A stretch of DNA of 36,549 bases from Pseudomonadota bacterium (GTDB lineage Bacteria > Pseudomonadota > Gammaproteobacteria > Burkholderiales > Burkholderiaceae_C): assembly GCA_018261815.1 (NCBI GenBank), contig JAGTRL010000007.1:1-36549 (forward strand). Reading direction: 5' to 3'. Within the stretch, counting starts at the first letter, position 1. Every line of letters begins with the position of its first letter. Shown piece after piece: positions 16,765 to 25,086 of this stretch. The notes beneath the pieces were generated by a model, which was not told the DNA's origin, did no database searches, and saw only the letters and a program-made list of their open reading frames with translations. A program made the position numbers and the translations under genes.

Positions 16765-17550
16765 ATGTCCCTGAATCCGCGCATCACCGACTGGACCGGT
16801 CGGGTCGTCTGGCTGGTCGGCGCGTCCACCGGCATCGGCCGGGCCACGGCCTCGCTGCTGCATTCGCGCGGCGCTCGCGTCATCGTCTCGGCGCGCACCG
16901 CCACCGCGCTGGAAGGCTTCGTGCGCGCCCACCCGGGCAGCGAGGCGGTGGCGCTGGATGTCACCGACCGGCAGTCGCTGGCGCAGGCGGCGACTCAAGT
17001 GGTGGCGCGCCACGGCCGCATCGACCTGGTGGTGTACAGCGCGGGCGTGTTCAAGCCGATGCGCGCCACCGCCTTTGACCTGGACGAGGCGCTGCGCCAG
17101 CTGAACATCAACTACGTCGGCGCGCTGAACCTGCTGGCCGCCGTGCTGCCGCAGCTGCTGCATCAGGCCGGCGCCGGCCAGCCGGCCCACCTGAGCCTGG
17201 TGTCCAGCGTCACTGGCTACCGCGGCCTGCCTACCGCGCTGGGCTACGGGCCGACCAAGGCGGCGCTGATCAACCTGGCCGAGACGCTGTACCTGGACCT
17301 GAACCCGAAGGGCGTGGGCGTGTCGCTGGTCAACCCGGGCTACGTGGACACGCCGGCCACTGCGCAGAACGACTACCAGATGCCGGCGCTGATCGGCGCC
17401 GACGAGGCCGCCAAGCAGATGGTCGGCGGCTGGGAGCGCGGCGAGTTCGAGATCCACTTCCCGAAGCGCTTCACCCGCGCGCTGAAGCTGGCCAGCCTGA
17501 TCGGCGACCGCATGTACTTCGCCGGCGTGCACCGCCTCACCGGCCTGTGA
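16765..17550 (+). CDS. Short-chain dehydrogenase/reductase (lipid operon)
   Basis: The 261-residue classical SDR has cofactor motif GASTGIG at 19-25, Ser147 or Ser148 (LVSSVTGY), Tyr161 and Lys165 (YGPTKAA). The usual NNAG is YSAG at 91-94, a variation seen in some SDRs. The end of the protein (ERGEFEIHFPKRFTRALKLASL) resembles SDRs that work near membranes. It probably oxidises or reduces a hydroxyl or keto group on a lipid, with NAD(P)H. It begins 10 bases after the DUF3833 stop and its own stop overlaps the next gene as GTGA, so it belongs to the same operon. Confidence 0.92.
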   Translation: MSLNPRITDWTGRVVWLVGASTGIGRATASLLHSRGARVIVSARTATALEGFVRAHPGSEAVALDVTDRQSLAQAATQVVARHGRIDLVVYSAGVFKPMRATAFDLDEALRQLNINYVGALNLLAAVLPQLLHQAGAGQPAHLSLVSSVTGYRGLPTALGYGPTKAALINLAETLYLDLNPKGVGVSLVNPGYVDTPATAQNDYQMPALIGADEAAKQMVGGWERGEFEIHFPKRFTRALKLASLIGDRMYFAGVHRLTGL

Positions 17551-17996
17551 ACGCGTCCGCTGCGAAGGCGCGCGACCCGCGCGTGCAGCGCATCATCCAG
17601 GCCTTCGAGCAGCTGCGCGCCAGCAACGTCGAGCGTCTGGGCGAGATTTACCGCGCCGACGCGCGCTTCAAGGACCCCTTCAACGAGGTGCAGGGCGTGC
17701 CGGCGATCCAGCAGGTGTTCCGCCACATGTTCGTCGCGCTGGACGGACCGCGCTTCGTCATCCGCGACGCGGTCTGCGATGGCGACCAGTGCTTCCTGAG
17801 CTGGGACTTCCTGTTCCGCATGCGGCGCTTTCGCCGCGACGAACAATGCATCCGCGGCGGCACGCATCTGCGCCTGGCCGCCGACGGCCGCATCTGCGAC
17901 CACCGCGACTACTGGGACGCGGCCGAGGAGCTGTACGAGAAATTGCCGGCGCTGGGCGCGCTGATGCGCTGGCTGAGGCGCCGAGCCAACGGCTGA
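17547..17996 (+). CDS. SnoaL/NTF2-like protein
   Basis: This 149-residue protein has an NTF2-like cone fold pattern. An N-terminal helix (RIIQAFEQLRASNVERLGEIYR) is followed by ARFKDPFNEVQGVPAIQQVFRHMF, then beta strands and a final HLRLAADGRICDHRDYWDAAEELY. The DPFN and HRDYWD segments are typical of SnoaL-like proteins co-encoded with Cfa and SDR genes. Such domains act as small isomerases, cyclases or ligand binders; catalytic identity cannot be read. It starts at a GTG overlapping the SDR stop and is the last gene of the eight-gene operon. It ends four bases before the convergent gene at 18001, with no terminator hairpin between. Confidence 0.88.
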   Translation: MNASAAKARDPRVQRIIQAFEQLRASNVERLGEIYRADARFKDPFNEVQGVPAIQQVFRHMFVALDGPRFVIRDAVCDGDQCFLSWDFLFRMRRFRRDEQCIRGGTHLRLAADGRICDHRDYWDAAEELYEKLPALGALMRWLRRRANG

Positions 17997-18000
17997 GACC

Positions 18001-18471
18001 CTAGATTTGCCCCTCGGTCAGCGAGTGCACCTGGAACTGTCCGGACTTGTCCACCAGCCAGACTTCCACGAACTTGACGCGGCCGATGCGCGCAGGCGGC
18101 GGTAGCGGCGAAGCACGGTGGATCATCGATACCACCCAGGGCGTGACCTCGCGCGCCGCGGCCGGCTGGCGCAGCACGCGTACCTTGAGCACCTTGCCGC
18201 GGGCGTCGATCTCGGTCTCGGTGACCAGGATCGCGTAGACCAGCGGCGGCACCTTGCCCTTGAGGATGTGAGCCGGATAGGCGCCGTAGATGTGTCGTGC
18301 CGCATCGATGCGGTAGGCCTTCGCTGTTGGCGCGTCGGACGGCTGCAGCGCCGCCACCTTCTGCGGTTGGGGCACGGCCGCGAACTGCGCTTGCGCCGAA
18401 GCGCCGGCCAGCGCGACGGTCGCCAGCATCACCAGCCCGAACGAACGCGGAATGGGCCCGGTCAAGGTCAT
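18001..18471 (-). CDS. Exported TonB C-terminal-like protein
   Basis: This 156-residue protein starts at an ATG at 18471; a TTG ten codons upstream is less likely. A Sec signal peptide ends near GASAQAQ. The mature part has YPAHILKGKVPPLVYAILVTETEIDARGKVLKVRVLRQP followed by a helix and a last strand, similar to the TonB C-terminal (energy transducer) alpha/beta domain. Unlike true TonB it has no membrane anchor that would remain and no proline-rich spacer. It may be a periplasmic partner protein rather than an energy transducer. It stands alone between the lipid operon and corA, on the same strand as corA. Confidence 0.7.
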   Translation of the reverse strand: MTLTGPIPRSFGLVMLATVALAGASAQAQFAAVPQPQKVAALQPSDAPTAKAYRIDAARHIYGAYPAHILKGKVPPLVYAILVTETEIDARGKVLKVRVLRQPAAAREVTPWVVSMIHRASPLPPPARIGRVKFVEVWLVDKSGQFQVHSLTEGQI

Positions 18472-18533
18472 GCCGAAGCGTAGCGCGGCAAGGTGTGTCA
18501 ACAGGTGCTCGAGTGCTGCCGGGTTTAACGACG

Positions 18534-19508
18534 CTAGCGCAGCCAGCCCTTGCGACGGAAGTAGATGAACGGCGCGGCCACCGACGTGACCATCAAGGCC
18601 AGCGCGAAAGGGTAGCCGTAGGCCCAGTCCACCTCGGGCATGAAGCGGAAATTCATGCCGTAGATGCTGGCGATAAGCGTCGGTGGCAGCAGCGCCACGC
18701 TGGCCACCGAGAAGATCTTGATGATCTTGTTCTGGTTGATGTTGATGAAGCCGACAGTGGCGTTCATCAGGAAGTTGATCTTGTCGAACAGGAAGGTGGT
18801 GTGGCTGTCCAGCGAGTCGATGTCGCGCAGGATCTGCCGCGCCTCCTCGAACTGCTCGGCATTGAGCATGCGGCTGCGCATCATGAAGCTGACCGCGCGA
18901 CGCGTGTCCATCACGTTGCGGCGAATGCGGCCGTTCAGGTCTTCTTCTTTGGCGATGGCCGACAGCGCCTCGCCGGCCGCCTGGTCGTTGACGCCCTGCT
19001 TCAGCACGCTGGCGCTGACCAGTTCCAGGCTGTCGTAGATGCCTTCCAGCGCATCGGCGGAATACTCGGCGTCGGCGTCATACAGCTTCAGCAGCACATC
19101 CTTGGCGTCTTCGATGAGCGACGGGATGCGCCGCGCGCGAAGTCGCAGCAGCCTGAATACCGGCAGGTCCTCGGCATGCACCGAGAACAGCATGCTGCGC
19201 CACAGGATGAAGGCCACGCGCACGTTGCGCGGCGTGACGTCGTCGTCGATCAGGAAGTCCGAGCGGATGTGCAGCTCGCCGTTGTCCTCTTCGTAGAAGC
19301 GCGCCGATTCCTCCAGGTCGTCGTCGACGATGTTGTCGGGGATGGTCAGGCCGAACTGGCGCGCGACCCAGGCCTTCTCTTCGGGGGTGGGCGCCTCCAT
19401 GTCGACCCACACCGGCGGCTGTTGGCCGGGCAGATCCAGGCGATCGACTTCTTCCTGGAAGATGCGTCCGGCAAGGCGGCCGTTCTCCAGCGTGAACACG
19501 TTCAGCAT
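18534..19508 (-). CDS. corA: CorA magnesium/cobalt transporter
   Basis: The 324-residue protein has a long acidic N-terminal cytoplasmic domain and two C-terminal membrane helices. The selectivity signature YGMNF is present (GMN at 284-286), followed by an acidic loop (FMPEVDW) and the last helix ending in a basic tail FRRKGWLR. This is standard for the homopentameric channel CorA that takes up Mg2+, and also Co2+ or Ni2+, down the membrane potential. [29 protein letters not shown] is the stalk helix. An AGGAG-like site (GGAG, six bases before ATG) supports the start at 19508. It is transcribed away from hpf; the 359-base gap between them holds the promoters. Confidence 0.96.
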   Translation of the reverse strand: MLNVFTLENGRLAGRIFQEEVDRLDLPGQQPPVWVDMEAPTPEEKAWVARQFGLTIPDNIVDDDLEESARFYEEDNGELHIRSDFLIDDDVTPRNVRVAFILWRSMLFSVHAEDLPVFRLLRLRARRIPSLIEDAKDVLLKLYDADAEYSADALEGIYDSLELVSASVLKQGVNDQAAGEALSAIAKEEDLNGRIRRNVMDTRRAVSFMMRSRMLNAEQFEEARQILRDIDSLDSHTTFLFDKINFLMNATVGFININQNKIIKIFSVASVALLPPTLIASIYGMNFRFMPEVDWAYGYPFALALMVTSVAAPFIYFRRKGWLR

Positions 19509-19867
19509 CAGCGGCTCCGGCGGGCTTCAGGCGGCTGCCTTGCCTGCGCCATGGGGACTGCGGGAAAGCTCGGGATGACCCGCCTCACCCCGCGGGCCCC
19601 GCGCCACGGTCGGTGCGGGGTCACTGGCTGTCGGAGTGGACGGTCACCAAGGGTGACTCTGGTCCAAGTAGGCCTCTTAGAAAACTGCGAGCCGGGATTA
19701 TCACACTCCGGCAACGGCCTCCGGCCCGCGTGGCGAGATGCACATCGGGTCACTTGTCAGCGCCGCATTTCGGTAGCACACTGGCCTTAAACATCGGGCG
19801 CATCGGCGCCCCACCCCTCAAAGTCCCCCTTCTCGCCTTTCCCACCACCCCTGCAAAGGAGGCCTTG
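19509..19867. other. Intergenic region between corA and hpf
   Basis: The 359 bases contain no convincing gene. A small hairpin, GTCACC-AAG-GGTGAC, lies at 19643-19657. AAAGGAGG at 19855-19862 is a near-perfect ribosome-binding site for hpf, five bases before its ATG. I looked for a sigma-54 promoter (GG-N10-GC) because the downstream cluster is nitrogen-PTS related and found none. No strong sigma-70 pair is clear. Confidence 0.5.
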
Positions 19868-20209
19868 ATGAACCTGACGATCAGCGGACATCACCTTGAA
19901 GTGACATCAGCGTTGCGAGAGTACGTGCTCACCAAGCTGGAACGTGTCACGCGCCATTTCGACCAGGTGGTGGATGTGAACGTCTTGCTCACCGTGGAAA
20001 AGCAGAAGGAGAAGGAACGACGGCAGCGATGCGAGGTCACGTTGCACGTCAAGGGCCGCGACATCTTTGTCGAGCAGTCGCACGAGGATCTGTACGCCGC
20101 CATCGACCAGTTGATGGACAAGCTGGATCGCCAGGTGGTGCGCCACAAGGACCGCACCCAGCAGCACCACCACACGGCCGCCAAGCGGCTGGACATTGGC
20201 ACCGCCTAG
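19868..20209 (+). CDS. hpf: Ribosome hibernation promoting factor (HPF/YfiA family)
   Basis: This 113-residue protein has the short-HPF fold: [20 protein letters not shown], a basic helix [22 protein letters not shown], then [41 protein letters not shown] and a His-rich tail. The family binds the 30S decoding region in stationary phase or starvation and promotes inactive 100S ribosomes. There is no long-form C-terminal dimer domain, as in gammaproteobacterial HPF. A very strong Shine-Dalgarno (AAAGGAGG, five bases upstream) fixes the start. In related bacteria rpoN often lies just upstream; it is not seen here. ptsN and hprK follow. Confidence 0.96.
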   Translation: MNLTISGHHLEVTSALREYVLTKLERVTRHFDQVVDVNVLLTVEKQKEKERRQRCEVTLHVKGRDIFVEQSHEDLYAAIDQLMDKLDRQVVRHKDRTQQHHHTAAKRLDIGTA

Positions 20210-20351
20210 TCTCGGAAGCAGCGGCCGTCGACAAGTCAACGCGGCCGCCGCGCGCGCCGTGGGTTAGCACAACCGTTGCTGCGGCGCAGCACACTGGAGC
20301 TTATCCCTCATCCATGGGGCCTCGCGGGCGCCGTCACTACAAGCCGCTTTC

Positions 20352-20357
20352 TATAAT
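20352..20357 (+). promoter_or_regulatory. Consensus -10 element (TATAAT) upstream of ptsN
   Basis: A perfect TATAAT lies 15 bases before the ATG at 20373 and 66 before the ATG at 20424. The -35 region at 17 bases spacing is GC-rich and does not match TTGACA, so a transcription factor or a separate sigma contact may be required. A transcript starting at about 20364 would leave no room for a ribosome site before 20373, favouring the 20424 start. Confidence 0.55.
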
Positions 20358-20423
20358 TCACAGCTCTGTAACATGTCCGAGATACGCGCCGTCCCAGCAG
20401 GCGCATCGGATCCATCCATCGAC

Positions 20424-20894
20424 ATGAACCGCCTCGCTGCCATCTTGCCGCCCAGCAACGTGTTGGTCGATGTCGACGCCACCAGCAAGAAGCGCGTCTT
20501 CGAGCACGCCGGGTTGCTGTTCGAGAACCAGCATGCCATTGCCCGCGGCACGGTCACCGACAACCTGTTCGCCCGCGAGCGCCTCGGCTCCACCGGCCTG
20601 GGCCATGGCGTGGCGATACCGCATGGCCGCATCAAAGGCCTGAAGAACCCGCTGGCGGCGGTACTGCGCACGCAGTCGCCGATCGGCTTCGATTCGCCGG
20701 ACGACGAGCCCGTCAGCCTGCTGATCTTCCTGCTCGTACCCGAGGCGGCCACGCAGCGGCACCTGGAGATCCTGTCGGAAATCGCCGAGATGCTGTCCGA
20801 CCGCGAACTGCGCGAGCGCCTGATGGCCGAGCCCGACGTGGCCGCGGTGCACAAGCTCATCGCCGACTGGCAGGCCCAGAAATCGACCGCCTGA
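20424..20894 (+). CDS. ptsN: PTS IIA-Ntr protein (nitrogen regulatory EIIA)
   Basis: The 156-residue cytoplasmic protein begins [20 protein letters not shown], typical of burkholderial PtsN. It carries the phospho-accepting His67 in [20 protein letters not shown] just before it is the family signature. It takes phosphate from the NPr/HPr relay and controls potassium transport, sensor kinases and carbon storage rather than sugar import. An ATG 17 codons upstream (20373) is also in frame, but the sequence before M18 is not family-like and the -10 element lies too close to it. It is separated from hpf by about 200 bases with its own -10, and from hprK by 31. Confidence 0.95.
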   Translation: MNRLAAILPPSNVLVDVDATSKKRVFEHAGLLFENQHAIARGTVTDNLFARERLGSTGLGHGVAIPHGRIKGLKNPLAAVLRTQSPIGFDSPDDEPVSLLIFLLVPEAATQRHLEILSEIAEMLSDRELRERLMAEPDVAAVHKLIADWQAQKSTA

Positions 20895-20925
20895 GCCTGT
20901 ACCGGGCGCAGCAGGCGCTCTGCCG

Positions 20926-21876
20926 ATGAAACCCACCACCATCAGCGCCGAAGCATTGTTTGAGGCGCACCGCGCGGCGATGCGCTGGGACTGGATCGCC
21001 GGCCATGCCCATCCCGAGCGGCACTTCGACGACAACGCGGTACGCGACGCGCGCTCGCCGGCCGACCTGGTGGGCTACCTGAACTACGTCCATCCCTACC
21101 GGGTACAGATCGTCGGCCGCCGCGAGGTGGCCTACCTCAAGGCCTCGGCGCCCGAGGACCAGGAGCGCCGCATCTCGCGCATCGTCACGCTCGAACCCCC
21201 GGTGCTGATCGTGGCCGACGGCGAGACGGCGCCGCCACGGCTGGTGGCAATGTGCGACCGCGCCGAGATCCCGCTGTTCCAGACCGCCGAATCAGCCGGC
21301 CACGTGATCGACGTGGTGCGCGGCTATCTGGCCCAGCTGTTCGCCGAGCGCACCACGCGCCACGGCGTGTTCATGGACATCCTGGGCCTGGGCGTGCTGA
21401 TCACTGGCGAATCCGGCCTGGGCAAGAGCGAGCTCGGTCTGGAACTGATCAGCCGCGGCCACGGCCTGGTGGCCGACGATGCCGTGGACCTGTACCGCGT
21501 GTCGCAGACCGCGCTCGACGGCCGCTGCCCCGACCTGCTGCTCAACCTGCTGGAAGTGCGCGGCATCGGCTTGCTCGACATCAAGGCCATCTTCGGTGAG
21601 ACCGCGGTGCGCCGCAAGATGCGGCTGCGGCTGATCGTGCACCTGGTGCGCAAGGAGACGATGGAACGCGAGTTCGAGCGCCTGCCCTACGAGCCGCTGT
21701 ACGAGAACATCCTCGACATCCCCGTGCGCAAGGTGGTGATCGCGGTCGATGCCGGCCGCAACCTGGCGGTGCTGGTCGAGGCCGCGGTGCGCAACACCGT
21801 GCTGCAGCTGCGCGGCATCGACACCTACCAGGAGTTCATCAAGCGTCACCAGAGCGCGATGGACGACCCTACGTAG
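20926..21876 (+). CDS. hprK: HPr kinase/phosphorylase
   Basis: The 316-residue bifunctional enzyme phosphorylates, and by phosphorolysis dephosphorylates, a serine of HPr. The P-loop is GESGLGKS at 161-168. The HprK signature ([21 protein letters not shown]) lies at 208-228, and His146-Gly in [10 protein letters not shown] belongs to the catalytic core. The N-terminal domain (1-135) is the DRTGG-like regulatory half. In proteobacteria it works with PtsN and an HPr-like protein in metabolic regulation rather than catabolite repression. Its stop TAG (21874-21876) directly abuts the stop of the convergent cyclase gene (21877). The rapZ gene that often follows hprK in relatives is absent here. 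Confidence 0.97.
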   Translation: MKPTTISAEALFEAHRAAMRWDWIAGHAHPERHFDDNAVRDARSPADLVGYLNYVHPYRVQIVGRREVAYLKASAPEDQERRISRIVTLEPPVLIVADGETAPPRLVAMCDRAEIPLFQTAESAGHVIDVVRGYLAQLFAERTTRHGVFMDILGLGVLITGESGLGKSELGLELISRGHGLVADDAVDLYRVSQTALDGRCPDLLLNLLEVRGIGLLDIKAIFGETAVRRKMRLRLIVHLVRKETMEREFERLPYEPLYENILDIPVRKVVIAVDAGRNLAVLVEAAVRNTVLQLRGIDTYQEFIKRHQSAMDDPT

Positions 21877-22677
21877 TCAGGCGTTCAAGCGCTCGTCGAA
21901 GATCGCCACCGCCCGCGTCCAGCCCGCCGAAGCGCCGCGGATCTTGTGCGGGAAGCAGCTGATGTAAAAGCCGCTGGCCGGCAGCGACTCCAGGTTGTGC
22001 AGCTTTTCCAGGTGGCAGTAGCCGATGTCGCGGCCGGCCTTGTGGCCCTCCCAGATCAGCGAGGCGTCGTGCGTCTCGCCGTATTTCTTGGCGGTGTGCA
22101 CGAAGGGCGCGTCCCAGCTCCAGGCGTCGGTGCCGGTCAGGCGCACGCCGCGCTCCAGCAGGTACATCGTCGCCTCGTAGCCCATGCCGCAGCCGGAGCT
22201 TACGTAGTCCGGGTTGCCGTAGCGCGAGCCGGCGCGGGTGTTCACCACCACGATCTCCAGCGGCTGCAGCGTGTGGCCGATGCGCGTCAGCTCGGCCTCG
22301 ACGTCGGCCGCGGTGACCACGTAGCCATCGCCGAAGTGGCGGAAGTCCAGCTTCACGCCGGGCTGGAAACACCACTCCAGCGGCACTTCGTGGATGGCGA
22401 TGGCGCGCTCCTTGTGGCCCAGCGCCTTGTTCATCGTGCTGTGGAAGTGGTACGGCGCGTCCAGGTGCGTGCCGTTGTGCGTGGACAGGTTGACCAGCTC
22501 CACCGCCCAGCCTTCGCGGTCGGGCAGGTCTTCCTTCTTCAAGCCGGGAAAGAAAGGCTCGATCTGCTCGAAGGTGTGGTCGTGGGTGAAGTACTGGATC
22601 TTCGGCGCGAAGGCCGGCGGGTCACTCAGCACGTCGTTTTCCAGGTAGATCGACAGGTCGACGAACTTGCGTGTCAT
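21877..22677 (-). CDS. Cyclase family protein (metal-dependent hydrolase, kynurenine-formamidase-like)
   Basis: This 266-residue protein has the hallmark metal-binding motif HNGTHLDAPYHF (His67, His71, Asp73, His77), shared by bacterial kynurenine formamidase KynB, isatin hydrolase and related cyclases (PF04199). The middle has SSGCGMGYEATMYLLERGVRLTGTDAWSWD, matching the family GVRLVGIDxxSxD strand. Zinc or manganese is the likely cofactor and the reaction is hydrolysis of an amide, ester or lactone-like bond. AAGGAG eight bases upstream supports the ATG at 22677. It is the last gene of the TRAP operon, so its substrate is probably the acid imported by that transporter or a derivative. Confidence 0.9.
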   Translation of the reverse strand: MTRKFVDLSIYLENDVLSDPPAFAPKIQYFTHDHTFEQIEPFFPGLKKEDLPDREGWAVELVNLSTHNGTHLDAPYHFHSTMNKALGHKERAIAIHEVPLEWCFQPGVKLDFRHFGDGYVVTAADVEAELTRIGHTLQPLEIVVVNTRAGSRYGNPDYVSSGCGMGYEATMYLLERGVRLTGTDAWSWDAPFVHTAKKYGETHDASLIWEGHKAGRDIGYCHLEKLHNLESLPASGFYISCFPHKIRGASAGWTRAVAIFDERLNA

Positions 22678-22710
22678 GGCGGGCTCCTTGTGGGCAATGG
22701 GGGGTTGGGT

Positions 22711-23757
22711 TCAGCGTGTCCCGTTCCAGTGCACCATCGGCAGCCCGGCCACCGGCGAGCGGAAGCTCGGGATGGTCGTGCCCATCAGGCTGCCCAGGTA
22801 CACGGTCTTGAGGTCGGGGCCGCCGAAGGTCACGCTGGCCAGCCAGGGCGCCAGCGTGCCACGGGCGCGCAGCATGTCCTCGGGCGTGGTGCTGCCGTCG
22901 GCCATCTTGCGCATCAGCGTGCGCGAGGCCTCGGGGTCGCCGTCGTCCAGCAGCTGCAGCACATCGCCCTGCGGCGTCAGTGCGATCAGCCGGTCGACCA
23001 TGACCAGCGTGCACCACAGGTTGCCGAAGGCATCGAAGGCGATGCCGTCCGGCGGGCCACCCAGGTCGGCGGGGCCGAAGACCTCACGATCGGCGAGGCC
23101 CACGCCGCGCGCGCCTTCGACCAGCCGCATGCGGCTGATCTGCGGGCCCGTGGTCTCGACGATGTACAGCCACTGCTCGCTGGCATCGAGCCGCAGCTCG
23201 TTGGTGAAGTGGAAGCCCTCGGCCACCACGCGCAAGCCGTGCTCGTCGAGCACCGCGATGTAGCCGTCGCGCACCCGGCGCGCGGCGGCCTGCGTCCAGG
23301 GGTTGACGCGGGTGGACACGGTGATCCACAAGCGCCGTTTCGAGTCGCGCAGCACGAAGTTGACCTTGCCGATGGGCTGGCCGTCGATACGGTCGTGCAG
23401 CGTGCGCGTGCTGCCGTCGCGCGACATCACTTCCAGCAGGTCGGTGCCGAAGTTGGCGATGAGGATGTCGCCGTTGACGGCGAAGGCCAGGCCATTGGGC
23501 AGCGTGCCCTGGGTGTACTTGGCTTCCATCGCGGCGCCGCCATCGGCGCTGAGCCCGGCAAAGCGTGCGCTGGCACGCTGGCCGATGAAGCGCTGGCTGC
23601 CGTCGGCAGAAATGCGCACCACGCCGCCGCGCGCATCGGCCGACCACAGCGTGCCGTCGCGCTCGGCGAGGATGCACTCCGGGCGCTGCAGATCGTGCCC
23701 CACGTGCACGATCCGGGAACGGTCGACGACAAAGCCGGCGAGAGGGTTCGATGGCAT
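22711..23757 (-). CDS. SMP-30/gluconolactonase-family protein
   Basis: This 348-residue six-bladed beta-propeller protein has RPECILAERDGTLWSADARGGVVRI at the N-terminus, with a candidate metal ligand Glu. FTNELRLDASEQWLYIVET and DGIAFDAFGNLWCT hold the expected Asn and Asp positions. Members hydrolyse sugar or other lactones in a calcium- or zinc-dependent way, or are strictosidine-synthase-like. No signal peptide is seen. AGGAG upstream of the ATG at 23757 is clear, and the gap to dctM is nine bases. Together with the downstream cyclase it suggests ring opening or hydrolysis of an imported compound. Confidence 0.9.
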   Translation of the reverse strand: MPSNPLAGFVVDRSRIVHVGHDLQRPECILAERDGTLWSADARGGVVRISADGSQRFIGQRASARFAGLSADGGAAMEAKYTQGTLPNGLAFAVNGDILIANFGTDLLEVMSRDGSTRTLHDRIDGQPIGKVNFVLRDSKRRLWITVSTRVNPWTQAAARRVRDGYIAVLDEHGLRVVAEGFHFTNELRLDASEQWLYIVETTGPQISRMRLVEGARGVGLADREVFGPADLGGPPDGIAFDAFGNLWCTLVMVDRLIALTPQGDVLQLLDDGDPEASRTLMRKMADGSTTPEDMLRARGTLAPWLASVTFGGPDLKTVYLGSLMGTTIPSFRSPVAGLPMVHWNGTR

Positions 23758-23766
23758 GCGCGGCTC

Positions 23767-25086
23767 CTACTTCAGCAGCATCAGGCTCAACTGGGGAAAG
23801 GCCAGCAGCAACAGCAGCACGGCCAGCATCATCAGCGTGAACGGCGCCGTGCCGCGGAAGATGTCGCCCAGCGAGACGGACGGATCATCGAGCGTGCTCT
23901 TGATGACGAACACCGACAGCCCGAAGGGCGGTGTCAGCAGGCCGATCTCCACCGCCACCACGGTGACCACGCCGAACCACACCAGGTTCATGCCGAAGGC
24001 TTCGGCGATCGGCAGCGTCAGCGGCAGCACGATCAGCATGATCGACGACGAATCGATGATCGTGCCCAGCGCGATGACCACGGCCACGTACAGCGCCATG
24101 AACGCGGTTTTGCCCAACCCCGCCGCGGCCATGCTTTCCACCAGGAACTGCGGCATGCCCGACATCGCCAGCATGCGCGTGTAGATGCTGGCGCAGATGA
24201 TCAGGAAGCTCACCGCCACTGTCACGTGGCCAGTCTCGGTGAGCACGCTCCACAGGCTTTTCGCGTCGAGCTTGCGCTTGGCCAGCGCGATCAGCAACGC
24301 CAGCGCCGCGCCGACGGCGCCGGCCTCGGTGGCGGTGAACAGCCCGCCGTACAGTCCGCCGAGCACGGCGACGATCATCACCACGCTGGGCAGCAGCTTC
24401 ATCAGCATGCTGCCCCAGGACATCAGCGCCAGCGCGTCCACGGGCCGGGGCCGCGCGTCGGTGAACACCATGGCCGGGCGGAAGTGCGCCAACGCGACGA
24501 TGCCCGCCGCATAGGCCAGCGCCAGCAGCAGCCCGGGCACGATGCCGGCGGTGAACATGTCGCCCACCGACTGGTTGGCCAGGAAGCCGTACAGGATCAT
24601 CAGCAGGCTGGGCGGGATCAGCATGCCCAGCACCGACGAGCCGGCCACCACGCCGGTGGCGAAGCTGCTGCGATAACCGAAGCGCTGCATCTGCGGCACG
24701 GCCACGCGCGTGAACACCGCAGCCGAGGCGATGGAGATGCCGGTGATCGCGGCGAACACCGCGTTGGCCGCCACGGTGGCCACGCCCAGCCCGCCGCGCA
24801 GGCGCCGGAACAGCTGGTTGGCGACCTCGAAGGCGTCCTTGCCGACATCGGCGCGGGCCACCAGGAAGCCGGTCAACACGAACAACGGCACCACACCGAA
24901 GATGTGGCTGGCCACCGCGTCCGACGCGCCTTGGGCCAGCAGGTTGGCGGCCACCTCGACATGGCCCTTGATCAGCCACACGCCGACGAAGGACACCAGC
25001 GCCAGCACCACGGCCACGTGCATGCCGCACCAGATGAGCAGCAGCATCGCCCCCAGCGACAGCGAGGCGATCAGCGCGGAGGACAT
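23767..25086 (-). CDS. TRAP transporter large permease (DctM-type)
   Basis: The 439-residue integral membrane protein has about twelve hydrophobic segments spread over the full length. Typical DctM stretches are IPPSLLMILYGFLANQSVGDMFTAGIVPGLLLALAY, FTATEAGAVGAALALL and LVWFGVVTVVAVEIGLLTPPFGLSVFVI. It carries the sodium-coupled transport path of a tripartite ATP-independent periplasmic transporter. The dctQ stop and this ATG are directly adjacent (25087/25086), so translation is probably coupled. Substrates of the family are carboxylates and related anions; none can be assigned from sequence. Confidence 0.95.
   Translation of the reverse strand: MSSALIASLSLGAMLLLIWCGMHVAVVLALVSFVGVWLIKGHVEVAANLLAQGASDAVASHIFGVVPLFVLTGFLVARADVGKDAFEVANQLFRRLRGGLGVATVAANAVFAAITGISIASAAVFTRVAVPQMQRFGYRSSFATGVVAGSSVLGMLIPPSLLMILYGFLANQSVGDMFTAGIVPGLLLALAYAAGIVALAHFRPAMVFTDARPRPVDALALMSWGSMLMKLLPSVVMIVAVLGGLYGGLFTATEAGAVGAALALLIALAKRKLDAKSLWSVLTETGHVTVAVSFLIICASIYTRMLAMSGMPQFLVESMAAAGLGKTAFMALYVAVVIALGTIIDSSSIMLIVLPLTLPIAEAFGMNLVWFGVVTVVAVEIGLLTPPFGLSVFVIKSTLDDPSVSLGDIFRGTAPFTLMMLAVLLLLLAFPQLSLMLLK

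Noticed and set aside
19643-19657. GTCACC-AAG-GGTGAC hairpin as a riboswitch or operator of corA or hpf
   Set aside because: The six-base stem with three-base loop is isolated, has no riboswitch-like surroundings and no second copy was seen.
19755-19870. A sigma-54 promoter for the hpf-ptsN-hprK cluster
   Set aside because: No GG-N10-GC element with good flanks was found in the region upstream of hpf.
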